From contig JACPYM010000064.1 in assembly GCA_016196035.1 (NCBI GenBank), forward strand, positions 1-64,000: 64,000 bases of DNA. The letters run 5' to 3'. Origin of the DNA: Acidobacteriota bacterium. Lineage in GTDB: Bacteria; Acidobacteriota; Blastocatellia; RBC074. The translations under genes and the position numbers were made by a program. Below the pieces are notes generated by a model. The model searched no databases. It saw only the letters and a list, made by a program, of their open reading frames with translations, and had not been told where the DNA came from. This document shows, one piece after another, positions 16,795 through 26,371 of the stretch. Each line of letters begins with the position of its first letter. Positions within the stretch are counted from its first letter, which is position 1.

Positions 16795-16825
16795 AGCCGG
16801 AATCCTCCCCACGAAGATTCCGGCT
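16795..16825 (-). terminator. Intrinsic terminator
   Basis: A 10-bp stem AGCCGGAATC/GATTCCGGCT (16795-16804 with 16816-16825), followed on the minus strand by TTTACTTTTTT. It begins at the stop codon of the gene ending at 16825 and supports that frame as coding. Confidence 0.8.
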
Positions 16826-17241
16826 CATTGATACTTAAAGCAGGTCACCTTGGACCCCACATCCAAGTAAGCCCCGCTTCGATGAGCAGTATCCGCCCTA
16901 GTTGCCGCACGAACAATACGTAGAAATACCTGTTTTGCGCTTTCACAGCTTGGCGGCGATGGCGCATCACGCGCGCCATCAGCGGCGCGCAAGACTTTGC
17001 CGCCGCGCTCGAATTCACGCTCGAACTTGGCGTTATCGCTTTCCCAACCCGTGAAACCAGCCGCCAGCCGCGCCTTGCTGTCTTCGGCCTTGCCGCTTTG
17101 CCACGCGCCACCGAACCGATAACCAGTGCGATTGAGCGGAATGACGGCCAGCCCTTTTTTACCGCACGCTTTGAATAATCGCTGCCCTTTGACAAAGGTG
17201 GTTTCGAGGGAACAAGCTGACGCGCGCGGTGAAGGAAACAA
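16825..17241 (-). CDS. Hypothetical protein
   Basis: 138 residues, no family recognised. Residues 18-75 (VKGQRLFKACGKKGLAVIPL ... WESDNAKFEREFERGG) look like a compact globular domain with two more cysteines towards the end. I prefer this frame over the overlapping one at 16845-17291 because a perfect intrinsic terminator starts at its stop codon and its composition is more protein-like. The start is uncertain: no good ribosome site is visible and it may begin further downstream. Confidence 0.5.
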   Translation of the reverse strand: MFPSPRASACSLETTFVKGQRLFKACGKKGLAVIPLNRTGYRFGGAWQSGKAEDSKARLAAGFTGWESDNAKFEREFERGGKVLRAADGARDAPSPPSCESAKQVFLRIVRAATRADTAHRSGAYLDVGSKVTCFKYQ

Positions 17242-17397
17242 GTCCGCGTGGTGAACGACAGGCTGGCGCTCGCATCAACGCAGACGGACATTGAGAGACA
17301 TCGCTAGGACAGGCCAGTGAAGATCGCAACTACAAGCCAAAACACCAGCGTCAGTGGCAAAGAAACAGACCGCGAAAGCGAAAGGCCGAACATCATT

Positions 17398-17754
17398 ATG
17401 AATGACGAACATCTAGCAATAATTCTAAAGGGCATCCAAGCGCGCCTTGAAATCGCCCTCAGACAAGCGTCTGAGAGCTTGCCGGAGGAAGAGCGGGTAA
17501 TCCATGCGATCCACATTGCTGAGGCTTGTGAGCCGTATTTGTTGCATTTGCCTTGTGACGATGATGCGCACTGGGTTGAACGGCTGGCGTTTTACCCGAT
17601 TGCCCTCAACCCAGTGGCCCATCTCATTGACGAGCTTTCACACGAGATCAGCCGGCTCACGAACGTACCCAAAAAACCTGCCGCGCGCCTGACGCCGCCA
17701 GCCAAGACGAAAGCCGCCAAAAAGCGCGCGGCGGCAAAAACGAGGGGCCGATGA
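17398..17754 (+). CDS. Hypothetical protein with basic Ala/Lys-rich tail
   Basis: 118 residues. Residues 1-85 are helical and acidic, with a His/Glu-rich stretch (HAIHIAEACEPYLLHLPCDDD). The last 30 residues are Lys/Ala/Pro-rich, like nucleic-acid-binding tails. The ATG at 17398 is the likelier start; a longer frame from 17317 adds a low-complexity N-terminus. The stop overlaps the next gene (ATGA at 17751), indicating translational coupling with the zinc-ribbon protein. Confidence 0.65.
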   Translation: MNDEHLAIILKGIQARLEIALRQASESLPEEERVIHAIHIAEACEPYLLHLPCDDDAHWVERLAFYPIALNPVAHLIDELSHEISRLTNVPKKPAARLTPPAKTKAAKKRAAAKTRGR

Positions 17755-17954
17755 AAAGCTGCCGGGAATGCAAAGCATTAAACCCCCAGGACGCCCGCAC
17801 CTGCTTGTATTGCCGTGAATCGTTGCCGTCCGTCGAACGTTTTAATTCCATGCAGTTCCCGAAATTCAACCTGTCTTCCCTGATGAAGCGCAGGCTGGGC
17901 TATCTTGCGCTAGCCATCCTCATTCTGTTTCTGGCTGAATTGGTAAGACGTTGA
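17751..17954 (+). CDS. Zinc-ribbon membrane protein
   Basis: 67 residues. An N-terminal zinc ribbon with CREC and CLYC knuckles (C4, C7, C18, C21) is followed by a linker and a single C-terminal transmembrane helix (about 48-64, YLALAILILFLAELV). This is the common layout of small zinc-ribbon membrane proteins of unknown role. It is coupled by ATGA overlap to the gene before it. Confidence 0.75.
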   Translation: MKSCRECKALNPQDARTCLYCRESLPSVERFNSMQFPKFNLSSLMKRRLGYLALAILILFLAELVRR

Positions 17955-18079
17955 TTGCGCGCTGACGCGCTTGCCTCACCGCCCCGCCTAACTTGGCGGA
18001 GCGCAGGTGCGGGGGCTAAACAAAGAAATAATTCACCCGCCGCTCACGCGGCATATCGCAACATCAGGAGTAATTGAAA

Positions 18080-18271
18080 ATGCATAAAGGTACCGTGAAG
18101 TTTTTCAACGAAGCCAAGGGTTTTGGCTTCATCACACCCGAGGATGGCGGCAAGGACATCTTCGTTCACACTTCGGGCTGTAAGGATCAAATCAAAGAGG
18201 GTGATGTGGTCACCTTCGACACTGTCACAGGCAAGAAGGGCCCACAGGCCGAAAACGTCAGGCGGGCCTAG
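18080..18271 (+). CDS. Cold-shock domain protein (CspA family)
   Basis: 63-residue single cold-shock domain that binds single-stranded nucleic acid and melts RNA structure. RNP1 is KGFGFI (13-18) and RNP2 is DIFVH (26-30); start [15 protein letters not shown] lies 9 nt before the ATG at 18080. It is shorter at the C-terminus than E. coli CspA but complete. No cold-shock 5' UTR can be defined by eye. Confidence 0.95.
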   Translation: MHKGTVKFFNEAKGFGFITPEDGGKDIFVHTSGCKDQIKEGDVVTFDTVTGKKGPQAENVRRA

Positions 18272-18360
18272 CGGCGCCAGGCGCGCGACGTTGATAACGC
18301 CCAGATGTGCCGCCAGCCACAGCGGGAGCAACCGAGCAAACAGAGAAGGAAGGAACGTTA

Positions 18361-18702
18361 ATGCAAAAGTCAGAGACGGCAGACCAGCCAACCAAAGAAA
18401 CCGAACCAATTCTTGCGCATGGAAAACCCGAAAGGCTGCTGACAACCATCGAAGCCGCGCAGGAGATTGATCGAAGCCCGCAGCAGGTGGGCCTGCTGAT
18501 TATGCAAGGCAGGCTTCCCGCACGGAAGCGTGGGCGAGATTGGCTGATCAAGGAATCAGACCTTCAATTGCTAATGAACATCACGAAAGACCGGCCCACT
18601 GATACAAGAAACAGCCAGCCAGGCAAAGCGCCCTCGGCGGCGGCAGGGAAGATCGCAACGGCATTGCGGCGCGGCGGGCCTGCTAGAAAAGGAAAGGGTT
18701 GA
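18361..18702 (+). CDS. Helix-turn-helix (MerR/excisionase-like) DNA-binding protein
   Basis: 113 residues. A disordered N-terminus (1-28) precedes a helix-turn-helix of the HTH_17 type (about 29-75): LTTIEAAQEIDRSPQQVGLLI, then MQGRLPARKRGRDWLIKESDL, the wing pattern typical of excisionases and small regulators. A basic Lys/Arg/Gly tail follows. GAAGGAAGG precedes the ATG at 18361. It may regulate its neighbours or be a relic of a mobile element; no integrase is nearby. Confidence 0.8.
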   Translation: MQKSETADQPTKETEPILAHGKPERLLTTIEAAQEIDRSPQQVGLLIMQGRLPARKRGRDWLIKESDLQLLMNITKDRPTDTRNSQPGKAPSAAAGKIATALRRGGPARKGKG

Positions 18703-18722
18703 TCGCTACCCAATACACGGGA

Positions 18723-18754
18723 AAAGGGGAGAGCAGTTTGTTGCTCTCCCCTTT
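18723..18754. terminator. Bidirectional terminator
   Basis: A 13-bp perfect stem (18723-18735 with 18742-18754). It ends the HTH gene on the plus strand and, 89 nt past tRNA-Phe, may also stop that transcript on the minus strand. Confidence 0.75.
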
Positions 18755-18842
18755 CTCTAAAACCGTTTGTGGCGCTGACTGGTATTCTCAACCAATACGC
18801 GCCCGAGGCCCGTTGATTACGCCCGTGGCCCATTGATAAAGA

Positions 18843-18918
<76 letters not shown>

Positions 18919-18935
18919 TCAAAAAACGAAGGCGC

Positions 18936-18964
18936 ATCTTACTGACCGGTCGGAGGTCTGTCAA
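18936..18964 (-). promoter_or_regulatory. Consensus promoter of tRNA-Phe
   Basis: TTGACA (18964-18959), 17-bp spacer, TAAGAT (18941-18936), then 17 nt to the tRNA 5' end. This is an almost perfect sigma70 promoter. Confidence 0.85.
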
Positions 18965-19049
18965 CCGCGCCTTGGGACTTTGCTGTCCGCACAAACAACA
19001 GGGCAGGGCTAGCGTGACAGCCTCGATTGGCCGCCCAGCAACGCTGGTT

Positions 19050-19847
19050 TCAGGTAAAGATTTGCTTCTGTTTGTGCAGCGCTTTGCCTTCTAATTGCGG
19101 CACTTGATCGTAGCCTTCCTCGTCCAGCGCGGGCACGAGTTGGGCCAGCAATTCTTCGTAGGTAAGTTGATAATTCGCCTCGGTGATCGCCTTGATCGCA
19201 TAGTAGGTCATCGCGCCGTGCGGCTGGCCGTCAATGGTGGCGTCCGATGAATACTGGTTGCTCTTGCAGCCGCTCAACAAGATTTCGTTCATCCCTTCCT
19301 CAGGATATTTCTCTTTCTTCTTGTCGGCGGCCTTCAGTTCCGCCGTACTGAGCGCCTTTGCCCCACGCAGGCTAGGATGTAAGAAACGGTGGCGGCGCTG
19401 ATCGGGCGTATCGCCCACAACCGCGCGCGTGACCGAACCGGAATGACAGGAATCAGAAATCACGGTCAGGCTGACGCCCTTGGGCAAGCCGGCAAACAGG
19501 ACGCGCAGTTCATCGTCAATGATCAGGTTCTTGTCCACATCATACGGACAAATTGCTTCGTCATACTTTGGCTCATCGCCGTCCTTATCGGCCACGTAGG
19601 TGCCGTGCGAGGCATTGGTAAACACCAGCACGTCGCCCGCCTTGGCGCCTGCCAGCAAATCTTTCAGACCAGCCAGGATGTTGGCCTTGGTCGCCTGGGC
19701 GTCGAGCAGCAGTTTTACGTCTGTAAAACCGAAATGAGTTTTGAGCAGTTGCGCCCAGCCGTGGGCGTCGTTGAGACAGCCTCTGAGGTCGTTCTCTTCA
19801 CCGTAGGGATAGTCGTTGATTCCGACACAAAGCGCTTTCTTCGACAT
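19050..19847 (-). CDS. Metacaspase-like caspase-family protease (peptidase C14)
   Basis: 265 residues, cytoplasmic, a single caspase fold starting at residue 3 (KALCVGINDYPYG). The catalytic dyad is H81 (NASHGTY) and C134 (SDSCHSGS). The acidic loop DKDGDEPKYDEAICPYD after the histidine is typical of type I metacaspases, which cleave after Arg/Lys and need calcium. C-terminal motifs LLSGCKSNQYSSDA and GAMTYY complete the fold. There is no extra interaction domain and no defence or toxin partner next to it. AAAGGAG precedes the ATG. Confidence 0.93.
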   Translation of the reverse strand: MSKKALCVGINDYPYGEENDLRGCLNDAHGWAQLLKTHFGFTDVKLLLDAQATKANILAGLKDLLAGAKAGDVLVFTNASHGTYVADKDGDEPKYDEAICPYDVDKNLIIDDELRVLFAGLPKGVSLTVISDSCHSGSVTRAVVGDTPDQRRHRFLHPSLRGAKALSTAELKAADKKKEKYPEEGMNEILLSGCKSNQYSSDATIDGQPHGAMTYYAIKAITEANYQLTYEELLAQLVPALDEEGYDQVPQLEGKALHKQKQIFT

Positions 19848-19908
19848 GGCAAGACTCCTTTCCGAGGTTTTGGTTAATGAAGCGAAAGGCAGGGTTCGGC
19901 GTGGCGGA

Positions 19909-20970
<1,062 letters not shown>

Positions 20971-21059
20971 TCTAACAGTCTGAATTCGCCCTGCTCGGCG
21001 AACGCGGGACTATAGCATACGGTTGACGCGCCGCGCCAAAACCAGTTAGCTTCGCGGCT

Positions 21060-21644
21060 GTGAAAACCGAAGCAGTACCTTTGATTGAATTTCTGGATGA
21101 GTTGTTGCGCCTGAAAGCCGTGCCGCGTACCGGCTGGTTATTGCGCGGCGTGCGCGACGTCGAATCGGTCGCCGACCATTCCTTTGGCGTCGCCTGGATT
21201 GCGATGATTCTGGCCGATCAAGTGCAGGTGCAAGGCCAGACAGTCAACGTCGAGCGCGTCTTGCGCATGGCGTTGTTGCACGACCTGGCCGAAACGCGCA
21301 CCGGCGATTTGCCCGCGACGATCAAACGTTATTTTGACAAAGCCGCGCTGGAACGGGCCGATGAAACCGCGACGGCAGAGATTCTGGCCCCGCTCGGCAT
21401 GCTTGGTTCAACATATCTGGATGTTTGGCGCGAATACGAGGAACGGCAAACGCTGGAATCCCGCCTTGTCAAAGCCGCCGACAAGCTCGACCTGTTATTG
21501 CAGGCGCGCGAATACGAGCGCGGCGGCGCGCGCAACCTGCAAGAGTTTTGGGAGAATTCGGAGACCGACTTTTCCGGCTTGAACCTTGATGGCTTGATTG
21601 TGGAATTGGTTGAGCAGTTGAAAGCGAGCAGAGCCAAAGTATGA
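21060..21644 (+). CDS. HD-domain phosphohydrolase (YfbR-like 5'-nucleotidase)
   Basis: 194 residues. The HD metal-binding fold shows H39 in VADHSFG and the HD pair in LLHDLAE, plus the conserved Asp in AADKLDLLLQA. The layout matches 5'-deoxynucleotidases such as YfbR and the HDDC2 group, which recycle dNMPs. The start is GTG, with no good ribosome site; the N-terminus LIEFLDELLRLK is typical of the family, so the start is likely right. Its stop overlaps the next start (ATGA at 21641). Confidence 0.87.
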   Translation: MKTEAVPLIEFLDELLRLKAVPRTGWLLRGVRDVESVADHSFGVAWIAMILADQVQVQGQTVNVERVLRMALLHDLAETRTGDLPATIKRYFDKAALERADETATAEILAPLGMLGSTYLDVWREYEERQTLESRLVKAADKLDLLLQAREYERGGARNLQEFWENSETDFSGLNLDGLIVELVEQLKASRAKV

Positions 21645-22264
21645 ACTTTGTCGAACAAGGCATCGGCTGGTTGCAGCAATTGTCGCCTTTCTGGGTGTTG
21701 GCGTTTATGTTTTTCGTCGCCTACATCGAAAATGTTTTTCCGCCGTCGCCGAGCGATGTGGTGTTGATCTTTGCGGGGACGATGATTGGCGTGGGGACGG
21801 TGGGTTTCGCGTCTTCCCTGCTGGTGTCTACGCTGGGCAGCACGCTGGGCTTTCTGACGGCCTATCTGGTGGGGCGCTATTTTCAAAGCAGCATCGTGGA
21901 CGGGCGTTTCAGCCGTTGGCTGCCGGTCAATACGATTCAACAGGTCGAAGGTTTGTTTCAGCGCTACGGTTACGGTGTGATCGTCGCCAACCGCTTTCTG
22001 GCCGGGACACGCGCCATCGTGTCGTTTTTCGCGGGCATGTCGAAAATGAATCTGCCCGTGACGACGGCGCTATGCGCCATCAGCGCGCTGGCCTGGAATG
22101 CGATCCTGCTTTATCTGGGCAAAATCTTCGCGGGCAACTGGCGCAAGGCGGCGGAGTATCTCGAACTTTACAGCAAGGCCGCCACCGTTATCGTCCTTTT
22201 ACTGTTGGCCCTCTTCGCCTGGCGCTTCTATAAAAACCGCAAAGCCACCGCAACCAGCAACTGA
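21641..22264 (+). CDS. DedA-family membrane protein
   Basis: 207 residues with about five hydrophobic segments. Family motifs include ENVFPPSPSDVVLIFAG (reentrant region), LGSTLGFLTAYLVGR and the signature RFLAGTRAIVSFFAG, with the conserved arginine of the second reentrant loop. DedA proteins move undecaprenyl phosphate or phospholipids between leaflets of the inner membrane. Translationally coupled to the HD gene. The stop codon lies in the first unit of a 7-nt tandem repeat. Confidence 0.92.
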   Translation: MNFVEQGIGWLQQLSPFWVLAFMFFVAYIENVFPPSPSDVVLIFAGTMIGVGTVGFASSLLVSTLGSTLGFLTAYLVGRYFQSSIVDGRFSRWLPVNTIQQVEGLFQRYGYGVIVANRFLAGTRAIVSFFAGMSKMNLPVTTALCAISALAWNAILLYLGKIFAGNWRKAAEYLELYSKAATVIVLLLLALFAWRFYKNRKATATSN

Positions 22265-22288
22265 CTACTGACTACTGACTACTGACTA
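22261..22288. repeat. Heptanucleotide tandem repeat (CTGACTA)4 between dedA and pta
   Basis: Four exact CTGACTA units. The first contains the TGA stop of the DedA gene, and the run ends 6 nt before the pta ATG, leaving no Shine-Dalgarno sequence. Confidence 0.95.
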
Positions 22289-22294
22289 CCGACC

Positions 22295-23305
22295 ATGGAC
22301 ATTCTGCAAAAAATCCGCGTGCGCGCGGCGACCCAGCTCCAACACATCGTGCTGCCCGAAGGCGACGACGACCGCACGCTGGTCGCCGCCGCGCAAATTG
22401 CCGAACAGCGGCTGGCGCGTCTGACTGTTCTCGGCAACGAAGAAAAGCTGCGCAGCCGGGCCGCTGCGCTGGGCGTTTCGCTCACCAACGTGCCGATTCT
22501 CGATCATCGCCGTTCGTCCGATTTAGATCGCTACACCCAAGAGCTTTACGAACTGCGCCGCGCCAAAGGGGCCACGCGCGACGAAGCGGCCAAGCAGGTG
22601 CTCGACCCGCTCTATTTCGGCAACCTGATGGTGCGCGCGGGCAAGGCCGATGGTTCAGTCGCGGGCGCGACCAATACCACAGCGCATACTGTGCGCGCCG
22701 CGCTGATCACGCTGGGCTTGAAAGCGGGTTACAGCTTGGTTTCTTCGGTGATCGTGATGGTTGTGCCAAATAAAGAGTTCGGTGTGGATGGCGCATTGAT
22801 CTTTGCCGATCCGGCAGTGGTCATCAATCCGACAGCGGCGCAATTGGCCGAGATTGCGCTGGCTTCGGCGGAAACCTGCCGCGCCTTGCTCGATGCTGAA
22901 CCGCGTGTGGCGATGCTTTCATTTTCGACCAAAGGCAGCGCGCAACACCCGCTGGCCGACAAGGTGATCGAAGCCACCAAAACCGTCCGCGCCCGCGCGC
23001 CTGAATTGGCGATTGACGGCGAATTGCAACTCGATGCGGCCTTGATCCAGAGCATTGCCGCATCGAAAGCACCCGGCTCGACGGTCGCGGGCCGGGCGAA
23101 TGTGTTGATATTTCCAGACATCAATGCGGGCAACATTGGCTACAAGCTGACGGAGCGGCTGGCGGGCGCGACGGCCATCGGCCCAATTTTGCAGGGGTTG
23201 GATAAACCGGCGAACGATCTGTCGCGCGGGTGCAAGGCCGAAGACATTGTGGACGCCGTCGCCATCACGGCGGTACAAGCGCAGGCACGCAAACGAGGCG
23301 CGTAG
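22295..23305 (+). CDS. pta: Phosphate acetyltransferase
   Basis: Interconverts acetyl-CoA and acetyl phosphate. The 336 residues match the short (catalytic domain only) form. It starts [13 protein letters not shown], with [24 protein letters not shown] in the middle and [30 protein letters not shown] near the end, all phosphate/CoA-site motifs. No acetate kinase gene is in the window, so the partner is elsewhere. The ATG has no ribosome site and follows a heptad repeat. Confidence 0.95.
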   Translation: MDILQKIRVRAATQLQHIVLPEGDDDRTLVAAAQIAEQRLARLTVLGNEEKLRSRAAALGVSLTNVPILDHRRSSDLDRYTQELYELRRAKGATRDEAAKQVLDPLYFGNLMVRAGKADGSVAGATNTTAHTVRAALITLGLKAGYSLVSSVIVMVVPNKEFGVDGALIFADPAVVINPTAAQLAEIALASAETCRALLDAEPRVAMLSFSTKGSAQHPLADKVIEATKTVRARAPELAIDGELQLDAALIQSIAASKAPGSTVAGRANVLIFPDINAGNIGYKLTERLAGATAIGPILQGLDKPANDLSRGCKAEDIVDAVAITAVQAQARKRGA

Positions 23306-23332
23306 GATCGGCTTCGTTCAAACAAAACCATA

Positions 23333-23409
23333 GCCGCAAAAAAGCCCAAAAGACGCAAGGGGAATTCCCTCTTTGAATTCCCCTTGCGTCTTTTGGGCTT
23401 TTTTGCGGC
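23333..23409. terminator. Very long bidirectional terminator
   Basis: A perfect 35-bp inverted repeat (23333-23367 with 23375-23409) with a 7-nt loop, including A6/T6 tracts at the outer ends. It lies between the convergent pta and hypothetical genes and would terminate both. Confidence 0.88.
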
Positions 23410-23445
23410 AGACAATTTCTCGCCTGTCGAGCATTGGCGAAGCGC

Positions 23446-23862
23446 CTACTCTTCGCCAACTGCTTCGGTTAGTTCCGCCAAAAAATCAGGATCGCCGTGG
23501 CGCGGGCGGCTGAAATACCACCAGTTATTGCGGGCCGTCCAGCCTTCCTCTTCGGCGACTTCATCACCCCAAAGACAAACATCGGTGGGCTGCACTTGTG
23601 CCTGCATTTGCTCATCGGCGCGTTGCAGACGCGGCACTATCGCTTTGCGTTCGGCGACAGCGGCAACAGCCAAAGCGTCTTCAAGCAATTGCCGCACGTC
23701 CAAATCATTCAAATAATCATCCAAACCCAGCGTGTACCCCTCTTCGACCGTGCGCACGAGGGTTTCCCAGCTTTCCAGCAATCCAGCCAGACCGCCTTCG
23801 ATGACGTGGGCAACGCTGCCGCGTTCGCGCAGTAGTTCGCGTACCGGATCGTTGTTGCTCAT
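23446..23862 (-). CDS. Hypothetical acidic protein
   Basis: 138 residues, soluble, strongly acidic, no family recognised. Residues 1-75 form helices including a DDYLNDLDVRQLLEDAL segment; a tryptophan-rich stretch (WTARNNWWYFSRPRHGD) lies near the end. GAGGAG lies 7 nt before the ATG. It is separated by 15 nt from the lipoprotein gene upstream and may share its transcript. Confidence 0.7.
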   Translation of the reverse strand: MSNNDPVRELLRERGSVAHVIEGGLAGLLESWETLVRTVEEGYTLGLDDYLNDLDVRQLLEDALAVAAVAERKAIVPRLQRADEQMQAQVQPTDVCLWGDEVAEEEGWTARNNWWYFSRPRHGDPDFLAELTEAVGEE

Positions 23863-23877
23863 CAGCTTGCTCCTCGT

Positions 23878-24333
23878 TCAGCGGCGACTCTGCCGCCAGA
23901 AATAGTTCACGCCGTCATTCGGCTTGAAATAGGTGCGGATGGTCAAGTCCTGATTAAAGGCGACGAACGCCCCGCTCTGTTGGTCAAAGCGCGCGATCAC
24001 GCCGTCGGCCCGCACGACTTCGAGCACGTCTTTACTGGCTGGACGATCACGCAACGTTTGCGCCTGCCGCAAGTATTCGTCCGCCTTGATTGCGCCGAAT
24101 TCGCGCCCGTGCTTGGCAAAATGCTCCTGGAATTTCTGGCGCGAAGCGAAGCCGACCTCCGTGTGCACCGCCACGCTCTGGGGCGTTGCGGCTGGCGCCG
24201 CCTTTTGTGCCATCGCCTCATGTGCCATAGCCTCACGCGGCGGCGCAGTAGTCTGACGGCACGCCAGCCCAGCCAGGGCCAGCCAGAGCACGCTCAGCAG
24301 CAACCAGATGCGTTTGGGCAATCGTTCAGACAT
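23878..24333 (-). CDS. Lipoprotein with a BECR-like (toxin-type nuclease fold) domain
   Basis: 151 residues. A lipoprotein signal peptide ends ALAGLAC (lipobox C25). A linker rich in Ala, Met and Glu follows (30-55). Residues 60-150 read FQEHFAKHGREFGAIKADEYL ... VVRADGVIARFDQQSGAFVAF ... IRTYFKP. This pattern (His-Gly-x-x-Phe start, R-x-D/N-G-x-x-x-R/Y middle, TxFKP end) is one I know from C-terminal domains of polymorphic toxins and phage heads with the barnase-EndoU-colicin-RelE fold. Here it stands alone on a lipoprotein, so nuclease activity is not assured. No immunity gene is obvious, though the next gene is a small acidic protein. Confidence 0.65.
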   Translation of the reverse strand: MSERLPKRIWLLLSVLWLALAGLACRQTTAPPREAMAHEAMAQKAAPAATPQSVAVHTEVGFASRQKFQEHFAKHGREFGAIKADEYLRQAQTLRDRPASKDVLEVVRADGVIARFDQQSGAFVAFNQDLTIRTYFKPNDGVNYFWRQSRR

Positions 24334-24423
24334 GCCTTATTTCCTCACCTGAAACGAAAAGACGAGTGAGGAATCAGCCGATTCGTCACTCGTCCTGACA
24401 ATTTGGCAAATGCGCGCGGGCCA

Positions 24424-25209
24424 CTAGCGAATCGAAATCGGCATGCCGCCGCCACCACCCAAACCAGGTTTGGTCTCAGGTGCAGGCAGCTTTTCAACCC
24501 GTTCCGGATCAAGCACGGTCAAACGCGTAACCGCCTCGGTGCCGACGCTGGTGGTGCGTACATCTTTGTCGCTCGCGATTTCAAACAGCAGGTCGGCGGC
24601 CTCTTTGTTCTTGCCCGAGGCTTCCAGCGTGCGCGCGATCTTCAGTTTGATTAGCGGCAGCGAGAGTTCGCCCGGATTCGTTTTGAGCTTGTTGTATTCG
24701 GCCAGCGCTTCATCATACTTGCCCGCCGCTTCGTAACGGCCCGCCAAGGCCATGCGCGCCTGCGCCCCGACAGCGGAATTGTTGCCCGCCAGTTGCTTCA
24801 AAGTCGCTTCGGCTTTTTCAGGCTCAAAGGCGAGTTGATGCGTCGCGGCGTAATAACCCGCCAGTTCGCCGTTTTGCGACGGGTAATCATTGGCGGCCTT
24901 GGTAAACGCTTCGTAAGCCTTGTGATGCTTTTCGTCCTGCGTAGTGAAGGCGTAACCCGTCGCGCCCGGCGGGACCGGATTGGCGACGATGGCATCGTTG
25001 ACGCGGAAAGCCTCAGCCAGCGATTCAGCCGCATTGGCGGAGCGCCGCGACATAATCAACCAGGCGATTAATGCCAGCGCGATGACGACGGCGGCGATGA
25101 TCAAATAATTCGCAATCGGTTTCGAACGCTCCTGCACCCAGCCGGTCGTTTTGACGTATTGATCCATCAACGGATCGCTCTTTAACTGACGTGCTTGCCC
25201 TTTTGCCAA
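24424..25209 (-). CDS. Membrane-anchored TPR protein (YfgM-like)
   Basis: 261 residues. A basic cytoplasmic N-terminus (1-30), one transmembrane helix (about 34-55, [21 protein letters not shown]) and a periplasmic domain with TPR-type helices (about 95-230; [15 protein letters not shown]) precede a Gly-rich tail. This is the layout of YfgM, an ancillary SecYEG/chaperone protein, though similarity beyond the architecture is not proven. The start is TTG, chosen because AAGGAG lies 8 nt upstream. Confidence 0.78.
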   Translation of the reverse strand: MAKGQARQLKSDPLMDQYVKTTGWVQERSKPIANYLIIAAVVIALALIAWLIMSRRSANAAESLAEAFRVNDAIVANPVPPGATGYAFTTQDEKHHKAYEAFTKAANDYPSQNGELAGYYAATHQLAFEPEKAEATLKQLAGNNSAVGAQARMALAGRYEAAGKYDEALAEYNKLKTNPGELSLPLIKLKIARTLEASGKNKEAADLLFEIASDKDVRTTSVGTEAVTRLTVLDPERVEKLPAPETKPGLGGGGGMPISIR

Positions 25210-25318
25210 TGTTGTGACTCCTTACAGATGAAATAATGGGGCGATGAGGAAAGCGGCAAAATAGCGGGCGCTCTTCGTGGTTGTCAAGCCCGCGTATTTC
25301 CTGCCACCTTGAAGCGCT

Positions 25319-26371
25319 TCAACGATTCCGCAATAAAAGATAGATAAACAACGGCGCGCCCAACAAAGCAGTGATCGCGCCCGTCGGCAATTCGCGCGGC
25401 GCCAGAGCCGTGCGGGCGATGGTATCGGCGAATAAGGCCAGCAAGGCGCCTGCCAGTGCTGAAGCAGGCAGCGCCAGCCGATTGTCCGCGCCCGCCGCCA
25501 GCCGCACCAGATGCGGCGTCAGCAAGCCTACGTAACCAATCGAACCGCTGGTGGAGACCGCCGCGCCTGTTAATAATGAAGCTGCCGCAAACACCAGCCA
25601 GCGCACGCGCGCTGTCTCTACGCCCAGGGCAAAGGCATCGCGTTCGCCGATCATCAGCAAATTCAACGCGCGCGCCTGGGTCGTCAAAAGCGCGCCACAC
25701 ACCACCACGGTGGCCGCTACGAACAACAAACCCTCCACCGTGCCACTGGCCAGATCGCCCAGCAGCCAGAGCGTGATGCTGCGCAATTGCACGTCATTCA
25801 CCAAAGCCAACGTCAGTACCGTCAACGAAGACAGAAACACCGAGACGATCACGCCCGCCAGCACCAACCGCGCCGGGTCGTCTTCGCGGCGGCCAAGGCG
25901 GTAAACCGCGATGCTCGTCAACAACGCGCCCGCAAACCCGCAGACCGAACGGCTCAACAACAAATTCACGCCAAGCTGTTGTGCAAAGACGATCCCGGCA
26001 ATCGCGCCCAACGCCGCCCCGCTGGAAATGCCCAGCACGTGCGGATCGGCCAACGGATTGCGCAACAATGCCTGAAACGCCGCGCCCGCCAACGCCAACG
26101 CGGCACCCACAGCCAACGCCAGCCCGATGCGCGGCAGGCGCACGTCAAAAATGATGGCGGCGTGCTCCGGCGAAAGCTGCGCGGGCTGTCCAAACAAGGT
26201 GGCGGCGAGGCCTTTAATCAAAACACCTGCCGCAATGGGCTGCGGGCCGAGCGTGAGCGCAAGCAATGTCATCCCCAGCAACGCCAGCACCAGCGTGGTC
26301 AACACCAGCACTGCGCGCCGCCGCGTCAAATAGGCGCGAGTCTCTTGCTTGGCAGTTGAAGCGGGGTTCAT
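25319..26371 (-). CDS. FecCD/BtuC-family ABC transporter permease
   Basis: Inner-membrane permease for iron-siderophore, heme or cobalamin import, 350 residues with about ten hydrophobic segments. Family motifs present include RLPRIGLALAVGAALALAGAAFQALLRNPLADPHVLGISSGAALGA in pieces along residues 80-140 and GxIGYVGLLTPHLVRL near the end (EAA-like coupling loop). Its start overlaps the stop of the binding-protein gene (ATGA at 26368). The expected ATPase gene does not follow: the next gene downstream is the TPR protein. Confidence 0.94.
   Translation of the reverse strand: MNPASTAKQETRAYLTRRRAVLVLTTLVLALLGMTLLALTLGPQPIAAGVLIKGLAATLFGQPAQLSPEHAAIIFDVRLPRIGLALAVGAALALAGAAFQALLRNPLADPHVLGISSGAALGAIAGIVFAQQLGVNLLLSRSVCGFAGALLTSIAVYRLGRREDDPARLVLAGVIVSVFLSSLTVLTLALVNDVQLRSITLWLLGDLASGTVEGLLFVAATVVVCGALLTTQARALNLLMIGERDAFALGVETARVRWLVFAAASLLTGAAVSTSGSIGYVGLLTPHLVRLAAGADNRLALPASALAGALLALFADTIARTALAPRELPTGAITALLGAPLFIYLLLRNR

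Noticed and set aside
16845-17291. 148-codon frame overlapping the hypothetical gene at 16825
   Set aside because: Composition is Arg/Ser-rich shadow-like, and the terminator fits the other frame.
19050-19847. Metacaspase as part of a defence island with the restriction gene
   Set aside because: The HsdS gene is 43 kb away and the flanking genes (tRNA-Phe, dusB) are housekeeping; no effector or sensor partner is adjacent.
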